Of a stretch of 64,000 nucleotides of DNA, positions 6,969-16,057 are shown piece after piece (positions within the stretch are counted from its first letter, which is position 1; each line of letters begins with the position of its first letter). The stretch comes from Niallia sp. Man26 (GTDB taxonomy: Bacteria > Bacillota > Bacilli > Bacillales > Cytobacillaceae), in contig NZ_CP095743.1 in assembly GCF_022049065.2 (NCBI RefSeq), positions 1,627,001 through 1,691,000 on the forward strand. The letters are read 5' to 3'. The position numbers and the translations under genes were made by a program. The notes under the pieces were generated by a model, which saw only the letters and a program-made list of their open reading frames with translations, searched no databases and had not been told where the DNA came from.

Positions 6969-6982
6969 AGAACAAACGTTCG
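6969..6982 (-). promoter_or_regulatory. LexA/DinR (SOS) box
   Basis: Minus strand CGAACGTTTGTTCT matches the Bacillus consensus CGAACNNNNGTTCG with one terminal deviation, 33 bases ahead of the YolD-like start. Confidence 0.88.
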
Positions 6983-6999
6983 TAATCAAGAAGGCTTCT

Positions 7000-7358
7000 A
7001 AAAAAGTCTTACATGTAATATTAGGAAAGCAGCAGAAATCATGCTGGAAAAGGAAGGAAGCAGCTTGAAAATAATTTTACGCATTCAATGACTAATAAAA
7101 GACAGCATCAAAAAAGTTTGCAGCAAAGGTTTCAAAAAAGGAAGTTAACTTCTATAAATAAGCAATTGTTTGTCAAATGGAAAACGAAGGAATGGATAAG
7201 CCAGTAATTCACGCCAATTGCTATTAGAAAAGCTGAAGCGTGCTTTCCGTGCCGCTTCCGATGTTAAACAGGTGGAAATTCGTACAGCAGAGGTGAAAAG
7301 CCAGCAATATATTTTTTTACCGATTATTGTAAAAACAGGAAGATGTGTTATAATCTTA
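7000..7358. other. Intergenic stretch, possible decayed ORF
   Basis: Nothing firm. A plus-strand frame from about 7203 to 7376 encodes LLLEKLKRAFRAASDVKQ and further plausible residues but has no ribosome site and runs into the TetR operator; it looks like a remnant. Confidence 0.25.
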
Positions 7359-7373
7359 TTAACCGATGGTCAA
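7359..7373. promoter_or_regulatory. Palindromic operator, copy 1
   Basis: TTAACCGATGGTCAA, an inverted repeat TTRACC-N3-GGTYAA, 16 bases before the TetR gene. The same palindrome recurs at 8010-8024 ahead of the next gene, so it is most likely the binding site of this TetR protein. Confidence 0.75.
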
Positions 7374-7388
7374 TAAAAGGAGCAGCAT

Positions 7389-7967
7389 ATGTCGCCCAGA
7401 AAAGCAGGAACACAAGAATTAACGAGGGATATTATCGTGCAAAAGGCAAGGAGTCTGTTTGTGGAAAAAGGTTATCAAGAAGTTTCCATGCGCAGCATTG
7501 CAAAGGAGCTTGCCTGCAGTCACGGTGCTATCTACTATCATTTTAAAAATAAGGCAGCGCTTTTTTATGCAATAGTCGATGAAGGGTTTGCTGTATTAAA
7601 TCAGCTTATTGAGGAAACGTTACATGGAAAGGAACAAGATATGAAAAAGCTGCACAAGCTGATGCTCAGATTTATTGAATTTGGCCTCGACAATCAAAGT
7701 CAATATGAAATGATGTTTATGCAGCGGGAGAGGGAAGTGGACAGTTTATCACGGGAAGCTGCCAATCTTTCTTATGAAAAGTTTGCTAAGGCTATTCAAG
7801 CTCTTTCAGCCAACAGGCTAAAGTTGAGCGGGATCTGGTCTGCATTTTTGTCACTTCATGGCTTTGTTTCCCATTATCACGGTGTTGTCGGTGGATTTGC
7901 AGAAGCAAAAACGGCTGCAGAATATCATGTGCAATTCCTTATACAAGGATTGGAAAGTCATGCATAG
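7389..7967 (+). CDS. TetR family transcriptional regulator
   Basis: 192 residues; RBS AAAGGAGCAGCAT. The HTH is textbook: ARSLFVEKGYQEVSMRSIAK then ELACSHGAIYYHFKNKAALF. The C-terminal ligand domain is generic. Sits behind operator copy 1 (autoregulation expected) and 82 bases ahead of an NAD(P)-binding protein gene with operator copy 2, so the pair should form a small ligand-induced regulon. Confidence 0.9.
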   Translation: MSPRKAGTQELTRDIIVQKARSLFVEKGYQEVSMRSIAKELACSHGAIYYHFKNKAALFYAIVDEGFAVLNQLIEETLHGKEQDMKKLHKLMLRFIEFGLDNQSQYEMMFMQREREVDSLSREAANLSYEKFAKAIQALSANRLKLSGIWSAFLSLHGFVSHYHGVVGGFAEAKTAAEYHVQFLIQGLESHA

Positions 7968-8009
7968 TTTTAGCTCTTCCATGAGCTAAAACAATTTTTT
8001 TACTTTTAA

Positions 8010-8024
8010 TTGACCAGTGGTTAA
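8010..8024. promoter_or_regulatory. Palindromic operator, copy 2
   Basis: TTGACCAGTGGTTAA, the same TTRACC-N3-GGTYAA palindrome as 7359-7373, 25 bases before the ATG at 8050. Confidence 0.75.
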
Positions 8025-8049
8025 TAAAACGGTTAAGGGAGAGAAGGGC

Positions 8050-8985
8050 ATGAAAAAAGCGTTAGTAGCAGGAGCAACAGGTGGAATGGGGTATGCACTC
8101 GTACAAGAGCTTAGACGCAGAAATATTGAAGTAATTGCCTTTGCCAGAGGCGAGCAAAAGCTTAAAGAACTATTTAACAATATGCCAGGTGTAGCGGTGC
8201 GAGCAGGGGATGCTTTATTGGAGAAAGATATCATTCATGCAGCAGACGGTGCTGATGTGTTGTTCCATGCTATTAGCTTCCCTTATCAAGAATGGGAGAC
8301 GACACATCCGCTCGCACTAAAAAACATGCTGAGAGCAGCAAAAGGTCAAGAAGCTAAATTTGCACTTGTTGATAACATCTACGCTTACGGCAGGCAAACA
8401 GACAGTCCGATAGATGAGGCTGCGAAAAAAGAACCGCATACGAAAAAAGGCAGTATTCGTCTGGAGATGGAGAATGTAATCAAGACGAGCGGTGTGCCAT
8501 ATCTGATCGTTCATATGCCGGATTTCTACGGACCAAATGCGGGAAATACAGTGCTTAATGAAACATTAAAAAACGTTGCCTTAAATAAAACCGCCAATTT
8601 TATCGGCTCTCCTTCACTAGCAAAGGAATTTCTGTTTACAGAAGACGGGGCAAAGGCAATGATAGAGCTTGCCTTACGGGAGAATGCTTACAATCAGAAT
8701 TGGAATATTCCCGGCGTGTCCCCAATAACAGGCAATGAAATGAAAGAACTCCTACAAACGGAATGGAATTACAGCAAAAATTTTAGAACTGTATCAAAAA
8801 CAATGATTAAGTTCATGGCTTTGTTTAATCCGTTCATGAAGGAATTGATTGAAATGATGTATCTGTACGAACAGCCAGTACTATTAAGCGGTAAAAAATA
8901 TGAAGAACAAATTGGCCCGCTTGCGAGAACCTCTTACAAACAGGGCATAAAAATAACGTTGGACTACATGAAAAGCAATCGTTAA
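8050..8985 (+). CDS. NAD(P)-binding epimerase/NmrA-like oxidoreductase
   Basis: 311 residues from ATG 8050 (RBS AAGGGAGAGAAGG). The N-terminal MKKALVAGATGGMGYALVQE is a Rossmann beta-alpha-beta with GxxGxxG. A DNIYAYGRQ stretch replaces the usual YxxxK region of extended SDRs. Downstream residues (VPYLIVHMPDFYGPNAGNT) fit the NAD-dependent epimerase/dehydratase superfamily. Substrate unknown. It should be repressed by the adjacent TetR protein through operator copy 2. Confidence 0.82.
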   Translation: MKKALVAGATGGMGYALVQELRRRNIEVIAFARGEQKLKELFNNMPGVAVRAGDALLEKDIIHAADGADVLFHAISFPYQEWETTHPLALKNMLRAAKGQEAKFALVDNIYAYGRQTDSPIDEAAKKEPHTKKGSIRLEMENVIKTSGVPYLIVHMPDFYGPNAGNTVLNETLKNVALNKTANFIGSPSLAKEFLFTEDGAKAMIELALRENAYNQNWNIPGVSPITGNEMKELLQTEWNYSKNFRTVSKTMIKFMALFNPFMKELIEMMYLYEQPVLLSGKKYEEQIGPLARTSYKQGIKITLDYMKSNR

Positions 8986-8994
8986 CAAGCTAGA

Positions 8995-9046
8995 AAGGGG
9001 CTAAAAAGAGTTTTTCGCACAGCTTTTTTTGCAGTCCCTTTTTTAT
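8995..9046 (+). terminator. Terminator
   Basis: AAGGGGCT/AGTCCCTT stem (one G-T pair) with an internal small hairpin, followed by TTTTTT. Confidence 0.55.
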
Positions 9047-9210
9047 AAGTTTAATACCACAAAAAATGGCTCTTTCTTTGAAACTTCGACAAGAAATAAA
9101 GGCAGAGCACCAGATAATTGTAAACATTTAGTAGCAAGTCAGTGTTTTTTTGCCAGATTTGCTGGGAAAATGGCGGAAAGATTGCGATAAAAGCATATTG
9201 ACGCTCAAAA

Positions 9211-9225
9211 AAGAAAGCGTTATCA
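9211..9225. promoter_or_regulatory. Candidate cre site (CcpA)
   Basis: AAGAAAGCGTTATCA matches the cre consensus WTGNAANCGNWNNCW at all but the second position. It lies 314 bases ahead of the sugar transporter, a plausible place for carbon catabolite control. Confidence 0.55.
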
Positions 9226-9306
9226 TTAACTCAACATAAAGCCCTTACCCACAAGAAATTACTCATCTTAGTCTCATGTAAGTTCATGCCTCTTCTCTTT
9301 TTTCAA

Positions 9307-9322
9307 TTCGTGTACGTTCACA
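9307..9322. promoter_or_regulatory. Operator repeat, copy 1
   Basis: TTCGTGTACGTTCACA, near-palindromic around ACGT (GTGTAC/GTTCAC). An identical 16-mer recurs 116 bases downstream. Core resembles AraR-type TGTACGTACA sites; the adjacent LacI-type regulator (13253) is another candidate binder. Confidence 0.7.
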
Positions 9323-9422
9323 ATTTTAACCTTCACTTTATTCACGTTCTCTGTTACCTATCATTTTTTTTGAAAGTATGTTATTAGCACTGGTGATTGT
9401 ATATGTAGAATGGACATGGTTT

Positions 9423-9438
9423 TTCGTGTACGTTCACA
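9423..9438. promoter_or_regulatory. Operator repeat, copy 2
   Basis: Identical copy of the 16-mer at 9307. Spacing of 116 bases, about eleven helical turns, allows looping between the two. Confidence 0.7.
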
Positions 9439-9538
9439 TTTTACATATAAATATTAATCTTAAAAAAGGAGGTAAAACATAGAACCGCTTTAGCTGTTTG
9501 TTCAAACGCCAAAAAATTTATTAGTGGGGGAAAACAAG

Positions 9539-11146
9539 ATGAAAAGATTAGGGTATGGTTTTCTTGCAGCATCACTTGCCGCTCTTGTTTTAGCAGGCTG
9601 TTCAAACAAAGAGGAAGAAGCAGCCGTCACAAAGGATGGGAAGCCGCAGCTTACAGCACTTATAACAAAGCATCCATTAACACAGGATGTGAATAAAATT
9701 GAATGGCTTCAAGATGTTGAAGAACGCCTCGGTATTGATATTAAATGGCAGGAAGTAACAGCAGATTGGGATCAGAAGAAGGGCGCACTGCTTGCCGGCG
9801 GTGATGTACCCGACTTGATCATCGGTCCTAATGCAATTACAGACGCTGATTATGTTCAATTTCCAGGATTGTTTGAGGACTTATCTGATGACGTTGACTC
9901 CAGTCTGCCGAACGTAAAGGCAATGTTTGATGCAAAGCCGGAAACAAAAGCGATAGCGACACAGCTTGACGGGCAAATTTACGGACTTCCAAAATATCAG
10001 CGATTCTGGCCGGGAACTGCGACAAGGCAATTCATCAACCAAGATTGGCTCGATAATCTCGGCTTGGAAATGCCGACAAATTGGGATGAATTATATATAG
10101 TCCTAAAAGCATTCAAAGATGAAGATGCGAACGGTAATGGCGACAAAAACGATGAAATCCCGTTAGACTTTTCACCTACAGGTACAACTGGATTTGGATT
10201 CTTTCAGCCGACAGTCCTCTTAGGAAGCTTTGGCATTACACTGACAGATGCCAGCGGTGCAGGCTACTATGCAGAAGACGGCAAAGTGAAGAACTTCCTG
10301 ACAGACGAGCGCTATAGGGAGCTTGTTGAGTTTTTGCATAAATGCTATGCAGAAGGCTTAATCAACAAAGAAGTATTCACACAAGACTATACGAAATACC
10401 AATCTGTTGCCCGAGGCGATAAAGAGACAGCTAGAGTTGGATATACGTTTGGCTGGGAAGTGACAGACAGATTCGGAAATGAGCTGGCACCACAGTATGC
10501 TTCTATGGCGCCATTGCAGGTAACAGCAGATGCTAATGAGCAAGTGTCATGGGATTACGACTATAACGGTCTTAATTACGGTGTTAACATGATTACTTTA
10601 TCTTCCCAGTCGAAGAATAAAGAAGCTGCATTGAAATTTATTAATGAGCTGTACGATCCTAAAGTGAGCATGCAGGTTCTGTTCGGTTCACTCGGAACTA
10701 ATATTGAGGAAAATGCAGACGGAAGCTACAAAGTTTTGCCGCCTAAGGATGCGAACATGGATCCAGGCACTTGGAAATGGACAACAACATGGGCAGACAA
10801 CGGACCAATGTATGTGGCAGATGATATTAAGCTGGAGCTTGGCACAGATATGCAGTCAGTCGGCAAGCAAACAGAGCCTCTGCAGCCGGCACTTGATGCT
10901 ATTGATGTGGAAAATGATGTTCTTCCTAGCATGTTTATTAAATACAGCAAAGAAGACAACTCCAAGCTAAGTCTTAACAATACAAACCTAATGAATCTAG
11001 CGATGGCGAAATATTCGCAATGGATTACAAAAGGCGGAATTGAAAAAGAGTGGGACGCTTATTTAGAAAATGTGGAAAAAACAGGCTTGCCGGAAAATCT
11101 TGAAATCATGCAGAAATATTATGATGACTACAAAAAGAATCAATAA
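9539..11146 (+). CDS. Extracellular solute-binding lipoprotein (LplA type)
   Basis: 535 residues from ATG 9539 (RBS GGGGGAAAACAAG; a GTG at 9524 lacks one). Signal peptide with lipobox LVLAGC, Cys at residue 21, so anchored outside the membrane. The length (over 500) and the NEDENGNGD-like DEDANGNGDKNDEIP calcium-binding loop are typical of family-1 binding proteins of the LplA/YtcQ group, which take up complex oligosaccharides. First gene of an importer operon; a stable hairpin follows before the permease genes, and no ATPase is encoded nearby, as is usual for this type (shared MsmX-like ATPase). Confidence 0.9.
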   Translation: MKRLGYGFLAASLAALVLAGCSNKEEEAAVTKDGKPQLTALITKHPLTQDVNKIEWLQDVEERLGIDIKWQEVTADWDQKKGALLAGGDVPDLIIGPNAITDADYVQFPGLFEDLSDDVDSSLPNVKAMFDAKPETKAIATQLDGQIYGLPKYQRFWPGTATRQFINQDWLDNLGLEMPTNWDELYIVLKAFKDEDANGNGDKNDEIPLDFSPTGTTGFGFFQPTVLLGSFGITLTDASGAGYYAEDGKVKNFLTDERYRELVEFLHKCYAEGLINKEVFTQDYTKYQSVARGDKETARVGYTFGWEVTDRFGNELAPQYASMAPLQVTADANEQVSWDYDYNGLNYGVNMITLSSQSKNKEAALKFINELYDPKVSMQVLFGSLGTNIEENADGSYKVLPPKDANMDPGTWKWTTTWADNGPMYVADDIKLELGTDMQSVGKQTEPLQPALDAIDVENDVLPSMFIKYSKEDNSKLSLNNTNLMNLAMAKYSQWITKGGIEKEWDAYLENVEKTGLPENLEIMQKYYDDYKKNQ

Positions 11147-11160
11147 TCACCTATAAAAGA

Positions 11161-11185
11161 GGAAGGATGCAGACTGCATCCTTCT
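11161..11185 (+). promoter_or_regulatory. Intercistronic hairpin
   Basis: GAAGGATGCA/TGCATCCTTC, 10 bp with a 3-base loop and no T-run, between binding protein and permease. Likely stabilises the 3' end of the binding-protein mRNA or partly terminates, giving excess binding protein. Confidence 0.6.
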
Positions 11186-11203
11186 ATAAAGGAGGTACAG
11201 CTT

Positions 11204-12169
11204 GTGGCCGTAGTTAATCCGGAAGCAAAAAAAGCAGCGCCAGGCTTCCAATCGAAGCCGACAAAAAAACGGAATATCTTGCAGAGCTTGAAGCGAGATT
11301 ACCAATTGTGGATTATGATTCTGCCTGCTATAGTCATCATTTTCATCTTTAATTATATCCCTATGTACGGCGTGCAATTGGCATTCAGAGAATATGACTT
11401 TACGAAGGGAATCACTGGCGGTGAGTGGGTCGGTCTTCATTACTTCAAGGAATTTATCAACAGTTACATGTTTGCTGACTTGATGAAAAACACTGTTGTA
11501 ATCAGTCTTGCGACCATCATCCTTGGATTTCCTGCACCGATTATTCTTGCTCTTATTATCAATCAAGTAATTTGGAAAAGATGGAAGAAAGCAATTCAAA
11601 CGACCGTTTATTTGCCTCACTTCATTTCCCTTGTAGTTATGGTCGGCCTGCTTAATGTGCTATTGTCGCCAAACTCTGGAGTGGTCGGCCATATTTTGGC
11701 GACCTTCGGCTGGGACATTAACCTCCTCGCTTCTGAAAAGGCGTTCGTGCCTGTATATGTTCTTTCTGATATTTGGCAGCATGCAGGCTGGAACAGCATC
11801 ATTTACTTAGCAGCCCTGGCAAGTGTTGATCCGCAGCTCTATGATTCTGCTAAAATCGACGGAGCCAGCAGATGGCAGACAATCAGATATGTAGATTTGC
11901 CGGCGATTGTGCCAACCATGATTATCTTGTTCATCTTAAGTATGGGGAATATTCTTAACACCGGATTTGAGAAAATATTTTTAATGCAGAACCCTCTTAA
12001 CCTCCCAGTCTCGGAAGTTATTGCGACATATGTATACAAAATCGGGATTATCTCGAATCAGTTCAGCTATTCAGCAGCGATTGGGCTTTTTAATACGCTC
12101 ATCAATTTCGTATTCTTGATCGCCATGAACTATATCGCCAAGAGATTTTCCAATATAAGCTTATGGTAG
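11204..12169 (+). CDS. Sugar ABC transporter permease (LplB type)
   Basis: 321 residues, GTG start after AAAGGAGGTACAGCTT. Six hydrophobic spans; the EAA loop reads DSAKIDGASRWQTIRYVDLPAIVPTM-like (about residues 212-236; DGA and the LP are visible), the contact site for the ATPase. Opening YQLWIMILPAIVIIFIFNYI is typical of LplB/YtePs. Forms a heterodimer with the next gene product, 10 bases downstream. Confidence 0.92.
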   Translation: MAVVNPEAKKAAPGFQSKPTKKRNILQSLKRDYQLWIMILPAIVIIFIFNYIPMYGVQLAFREYDFTKGITGGEWVGLHYFKEFINSYMFADLMKNTVVISLATIILGFPAPIILALIINQVIWKRWKKAIQTTVYLPHFISLVVMVGLLNVLLSPNSGVVGHILATFGWDINLLASEKAFVPVYVLSDIWQHAGWNSIIYLAALASVDPQLYDSAKIDGASRWQTIRYVDLPAIVPTMIILFILSMGNILNTGFEKIFLMQNPLNLPVSEVIATYVYKIGIISNQFSYSAAIGLFNTLINFVFLIAMNYIAKRFSNISLW

Positions 12170-12179
12170 GAGGGAAGTC

Positions 12180-13082
12180 ATGAAGTTATTCAGCACAAAA
12201 GGCAAAACGAAGAGTGATATCGCTTTTGATACGATCATTTTGATTTTATGTGTATTTATCTTCTTACTTGTCGCTTATCCATTGTATTTTGTTGTCATCG
12301 CCTCTGTGAGTGATTCAACCTTAGTTGCCACAGGACAAGTGACTCTATATCCGAAAGGCTTCAGCTTATTCGGTTATCAAGAGATATTTAATGATTCAAG
12401 AATATGGATCGGCTATAAAAATACGATTATCTATACGGTTGTAGGAACATTTGTAAATCTCCTGTTTACATTGCCTGCAGCATACGTGCTCTCACGGCAG
12501 GATTTCAAGGCAAGACGTTTTTTAATGTTTGTGTTTGTTGTGACGATGTTCTTTAATGGCGGACTTATCCCAACATACTTATTGATGAAGGAGCTAAGTT
12601 TAATCAACAATATGTGGGTATTCATCCTGCCGTTTTCAGTCAATGTGTTCAACCTGATTATTACAAGAACCTTCTTTGAAAGCTCACTGCCGAAAGAACT
12701 GTTTGAAGCAGCACAAATGGATGGCTGTACACATTTTCAGTTTTTCGGGAAGATAGCGCTGCCGCTTTCAAAAGCAGTTATTTCTGTTGTAGGTCTTTAC
12801 TATTTGGTTGGCCATTGGAATGATTTCTTCACAGGCTTAATTTATATAAGAGATTATAGTCTGCAGCCGCTCCAAATCGTCTTAAGAGATATTCTCCTAT
12901 CAAATCAGGTCTTTGCCGAAGGAGCAGGCTCAGGCGGTGCTGCCGGCGGCTATGCACAGAAATATGCAGATCAGATTAAATATGGTGTCATAATCGTGTC
13001 CACACTGCCAATCTTAATTATCTACCCATTTATTCAAAAATATTTTGAAAAAGGGGTTATGATTGGTTCTGTGAAAGGCTGA
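12180..13082 (+). CDS. Sugar ABC transporter permease (LplC type)
   Basis: 300 residues; RBS GGAGGGAAGTC. Six hydrophobic spans; EAA loop EAAQMDGCTHFQFFGKIALP. A Gly/Ala-rich insertion (EGAGSGGAAGGYA) lies in the last periplasmic loop. Partner of the LplB-type permease; together with the lipoprotein it imports an oligosaccharide, possibly arabinan or pectin derived given the operator type and the arabinanase further on; substrate not proven. Confidence 0.92.
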   Translation: MKLFSTKGKTKSDIAFDTIILILCVFIFLLVAYPLYFVVIASVSDSTLVATGQVTLYPKGFSLFGYQEIFNDSRIWIGYKNTIIYTVVGTFVNLLFTLPAAYVLSRQDFKARRFLMFVFVVTMFFNGGLIPTYLLMKELSLINNMWVFILPFSVNVFNLIITRTFFESSLPKELFEAAQMDGCTHFQFFGKIALPLSKAVISVVGLYYLVGHWNDFFTGLIYIRDYSLQPLQIVLRDILLSNQVFAEGAGSGGAAGGYAQKYADQIKYGVIIVSTLPILIIYPFIQKYFEKGVMIGSVKG

Positions 13083-13198
13083 TAGAGGCAGTTGTTCATG
13101 ACGATCACTAATAATAAAGATAAGGAGAAATGTAATGGAATTATATGTATAATAGAATGATATAAAAGACAATTATTTGCATAGTTTCCGAGTATGCC

Positions 13199-13224
13199 AG
13201 GCATTCCTTCTAACAGAATGCCTA
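13199..13224 (+). promoter_or_regulatory. Hairpin ahead of the LacI-type gene
   Basis: AGGCATTC/GAATGCCT stem, 9-base loop, no T-run; between the permease operon and the regulator. Role unclear. Confidence 0.45.
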
Positions 13225-13252
13225 GGCTGCAAGGAGATAAAATGGAGGCATT

Positions 13253-14245
13253 ATGAGGGTTACTATCAAGGATATCGCCAAGCATTGCGGGGTGTCTTCA
13301 GGCACTGTGGACCGGGCATTAAACAATCGTCCGGGTATAAAAGAGAAAACAAAGCAAAAGGTGTTACAGGCAGCAAAGGAATTGAAATATCGTCCAGACT
13401 TCACGGCGCGAAGCCTTGTAAAGGGGCGGACAATGACACTTGGGATAGTGCTGTTTGATTTGTACAACCGCTCGTTTGCACAGCTGTTAAACGCAGTCGA
13501 ACTGAGGGCAAGGCAATACGGTTATTTTTTATACATAGCACTCACAGATAAGGATATGGAAAATGAAAAGCAATGCATTGAGTATTTGGCCAATCATAAA
13601 GTCGACGGTATCATCCTTTTCTCGGTCAATAAAGGTAAGGAGTTCGAGGAGTATCTGCAGGGACTGTCGATTCCGATTGTTACGATTTTTAATTACCTGT
13701 CGGCAGATTGGGAATATATCGGCATACCAGAGCGGGCAGCGATGAGAAATGGTGTCAGTCACATTATCAGTAAAGGCTATAAGCAGTTTATGTATATCTC
13801 GCCTCCTTTAAAATACGCAGGGCTGACTAATATTTACACACAAGAAGAGCGCCTCCAAGGCTTCCTTGAGGCATTGTCTGCGGAAAATCTGACAGAAGCA
13901 GAAATTATTAGACATAATGATTATCTTGCAGACTTAGATACAATTGATTTTCGCAGTCAGGCCAAGACAGCGATCGTTTGCTCCTGTGATTTATACGCGC
14001 TAGAAGTGATGCGTTTCTTAAAAAAGAAAGGCTACCAGATTCCTGAAGATGTAGGAGTAATGGGCTTTGATAATATTGATGTGCTCAAATATATTACACC
14101 GTCGCTCACGACGATTGAATATCCTGTGGAGGATATCGGTTATAAAGCAGTCGAGAGCATTGTTCATAAAATCGAAAATGGCAGTTACATAGGCACAGAG
14201 ACAACAGAGCTATCGTACAGATTTATCGCCGGAGAATCAACCTAA
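13253..14245 (+). CDS. LacI family transcriptional regulator
   Basis: 330 residues. N-terminal HTH and hinge are complete: VTIKDIAKHCGVSSGTVDRA then LNNRPGIKEKTKQKVLQAA and the YRPDFTARSLVKG hinge helix. The rest is a periplasmic-binding-protein-like sugar-sensing domain with VGVMGFDNIDVLKYITPSLT near the end. It sits directly after the importer genes and ahead of a YesL gene, so it probably controls this locus in response to the transported sugar. Confidence 0.9.
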   Translation: MRVTIKDIAKHCGVSSGTVDRALNNRPGIKEKTKQKVLQAAKELKYRPDFTARSLVKGRTMTLGIVLFDLYNRSFAQLLNAVELRARQYGYFLYIALTDKDMENEKQCIEYLANHKVDGIILFSVNKGKEFEEYLQGLSIPIVTIFNYLSADWEYIGIPERAAMRNGVSHIISKGYKQFMYISPPLKYAGLTNIYTQEERLQGFLEALSAENLTEAEIIRHNDYLADLDTIDFRSQAKTAIVCSCDLYALEVMRFLKKKGYQIPEDVGVMGFDNIDVLKYITPSLTTIEYPVEDIGYKAVESIVHKIENGSYIGTETTELSYRFIAGEST

Positions 14246-14275
14246 AGCAAAATTCAAAGAAAAGAGGCTGTTGCT

Positions 14276-14881
14276 ATGAATATTATCGACAGTAAATTTT
14301 ATGGTGTAATTGATAAACTATCGAATCTCTTCATCCTCAATCTTTTCTGGCTTTTGTCCTGCATCCCGATCATTACAATCGCACCGGCTACGAGCGCTAT
14401 GTACAGTGTCGTCAGGCAGTGGAAAGTCAACGAAGATAATAGTGTTGTCCGCAATTATTTTCATTATTTTAAAGAGAACTTCAAGCAAAGCATCTCGATT
14501 GGTGCCATTATGGCCGTTTTGCTAAGCATTTTGTTTTTTAACTTCTTTTATTTAAACCAAGATGCTACCTTTATGAAAATAGTAATGACCGTTCCAGTAT
14601 TATTGGTCAGCTTCCTCTTTTTAGCGACATTTTTCTATATCTTTCCGCTGATTTCTCATTATCGCTTGCCGATAAAGGCGGCTTTAAGAAATTCCTTGCT
14701 GCTGTCGATGATGAATATTCATATAACTGTCTTGATTCTGGCGATGTTCGGTTTATGCAGTGTTATTCTCTTTTATATTCCGTTTACAGGCATCATCCTC
14801 TTCAGCACCGCCGCACTCTTGCATTACAGCTTATGCCACAAAGTGTTTGCGAGGATGGATGAAACGAAAATATTATCATAA
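14276..14881 (+). CDS. YesL family (DUF624) membrane protein
   Basis: 201 residues, four or five membrane segments. The opening KLSNLFILNLFWLLSCIPIITIAPATSAMY is the DUF624/YesL pattern (shown here as about residues 14-43). YesL proteins sit next to rhamnogalacturonan and related sugar importer operons in Bacillus; their role is unknown. Last gene of the block before a terminator at 14896. Confidence 0.87.
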   Translation: MNIIDSKFYGVIDKLSNLFILNLFWLLSCIPIITIAPATSAMYSVVRQWKVNEDNSVVRNYFHYFKENFKQSISIGAIMAVLLSILFFNFFYLNQDATFMKIVMTVPVLLVSFLFLATFFYIFPLISHYRLPIKAALRNSLLLSMMNIHITVLILAMFGLCSVILFYIPFTGIILFSTAALLHYSLCHKVFARMDETKILS

Positions 14882-14895
14882 CATAATGTTTATTT

Positions 14896-14920
14896 GGGGA
14901 GAGGTGACTCTCTCTTTTTT
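14896..14920 (+). terminator. Terminator
   Basis: GAGAG-GTGA-CTCTC followed by a T-rich run. Confidence 0.65.
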
Positions 14921-15010
14921 GCATTTTAAGCGTTATAAGCAAATAAGTTTTTTTCAGTTGGGGAAATTGTTACTATAATATAGAATCTATTGTCAGAAAG
15001 GATTATTACA

Positions 15011-16012
15011 ATGTCTAACATAAATATACCAGTCTCTGTCTTGAACTTGGCGCCAATTCGCCTTGGGCAGGGAGAAAAAGAAGCAATTGACGCAATGGTT
15101 GATTTAGCACAAGCAACAGAAGAAATGGGCTATTCACGCTACTGGATCGCAGAGCATCATAACTCGCCAACATTAGTGAGCTCTGCCACGTCTCTTTTAA
15201 TTAAACATACATTAGAACACACGAAGAAAATCAGAGTTGGGTCTGGGGGCATTATGCTACCAAACCATTCTCCGCTCGTTGTTGCAGAGCAGTTTGGCAC
15301 AATGGCTGTTCTTTACCCAGACAGACTGGACTTAGGTCTTGGCCGGGCACCGGGCACTGATATGAAAACAGCCAGTGCATTAAGAAGGTCCGCTCATGAT
15401 TCTGTCTATACCTTCCCAGATGATGTGCAGGCATTGCTGACATATTTTGGTCCTGAAGAAGAGCAAGGCTATGTGCGCGCATACCCAGGAGCAAATAAAA
15501 ATATTCCAATTTACATTCTTGGTTCATCCACTGATTCTGCCTACCTTGCTGCACAATTAGGATTGCCATATGTATTTGCATCCCATTTTGCACCAAGACA
15601 GATGGAAGAAGCGATTTCCATTTACAGAAGAAGATTCCAGCCATCTGCCTATTTAGCTGAACCATATATGATGGTTTGTTTAAATGTTATTGCTGCAGAA
15701 ACAGACGAGGAAGCAAAAAAAGAAGCAACAACGATGCAGCAATTTTTCTTAAATGTTGTCAGAGGAACACGGACACCGTTAAGCCCGCCTGTGGAAAGCA
15801 TGGACGCAATCTGGAGCCAAATGGAAAGAGAAATGGCAACCTCCATGTCCAGCATGGCATTTATCGGCAGCAAAGAATCCGTCAAGGAACAGCTTGAAAG
15901 CTTCCAAGAGAAGTATAATGTTAATGAGATTATGGCCGTTTCTTACATGTATGATCTTAAAAAGCAAATCCGCTCCTACGAAATCTTTAAAGAAATCGTG
16001 GACGGACGCTAA
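15011..16012 (+). CDS. LLM-class flavin-dependent oxidoreductase
   Basis: 333 residues from ATG 15011 (RBS AAAGGATTATTACA). Bacterial-luciferase-like TIM barrel: [35 protein letters not shown] and [13 protein letters not shown] are the conserved segments of the MsnO8/YwcH subgroup of FMN-dependent monooxygenases. Substrate unknown; FMNH2 would come from a separate reductase. Single gene ended by a strong terminator. Confidence 0.88.
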   Translation: MSNINIPVSVLNLAPIRLGQGEKEAIDAMVDLAQATEEMGYSRYWIAEHHNSPTLVSSATSLLIKHTLEHTKKIRVGSGGIMLPNHSPLVVAEQFGTMAVLYPDRLDLGLGRAPGTDMKTASALRRSAHDSVYTFPDDVQALLTYFGPEEEQGYVRAYPGANKNIPIYILGSSTDSAYLAAQLGLPYVFASHFAPRQMEEAISIYRRRFQPSAYLAEPYMMVCLNVIAAETDEEAKKEATTMQQFFLNVVRGTRTPLSPPVESMDAIWSQMEREMATSMSSMAFIGSKESVKEQLESFQEKYNVNEIMAVSYMYDLKKQIRSYEIFKEIVDGR

Positions 16013-16015
16013 TAA

Positions 16016-16057
16016 AAAAAAGCAGACCTTCAAGTTAATGAAGGTTTGCTTTTTTTA
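16016..16057. terminator. Bidirectional terminator
   Basis: AGCAGACCTTCA/TGAAGGTTTGCT stem with A-run before and T-run after; lies between converging genes. Confidence 0.85.

Noticed and set aside
13128..13152. AAGGAG followed by a five-codon ORF and TATAAT
   Set aside because: Too short to support; no clear -35 element.
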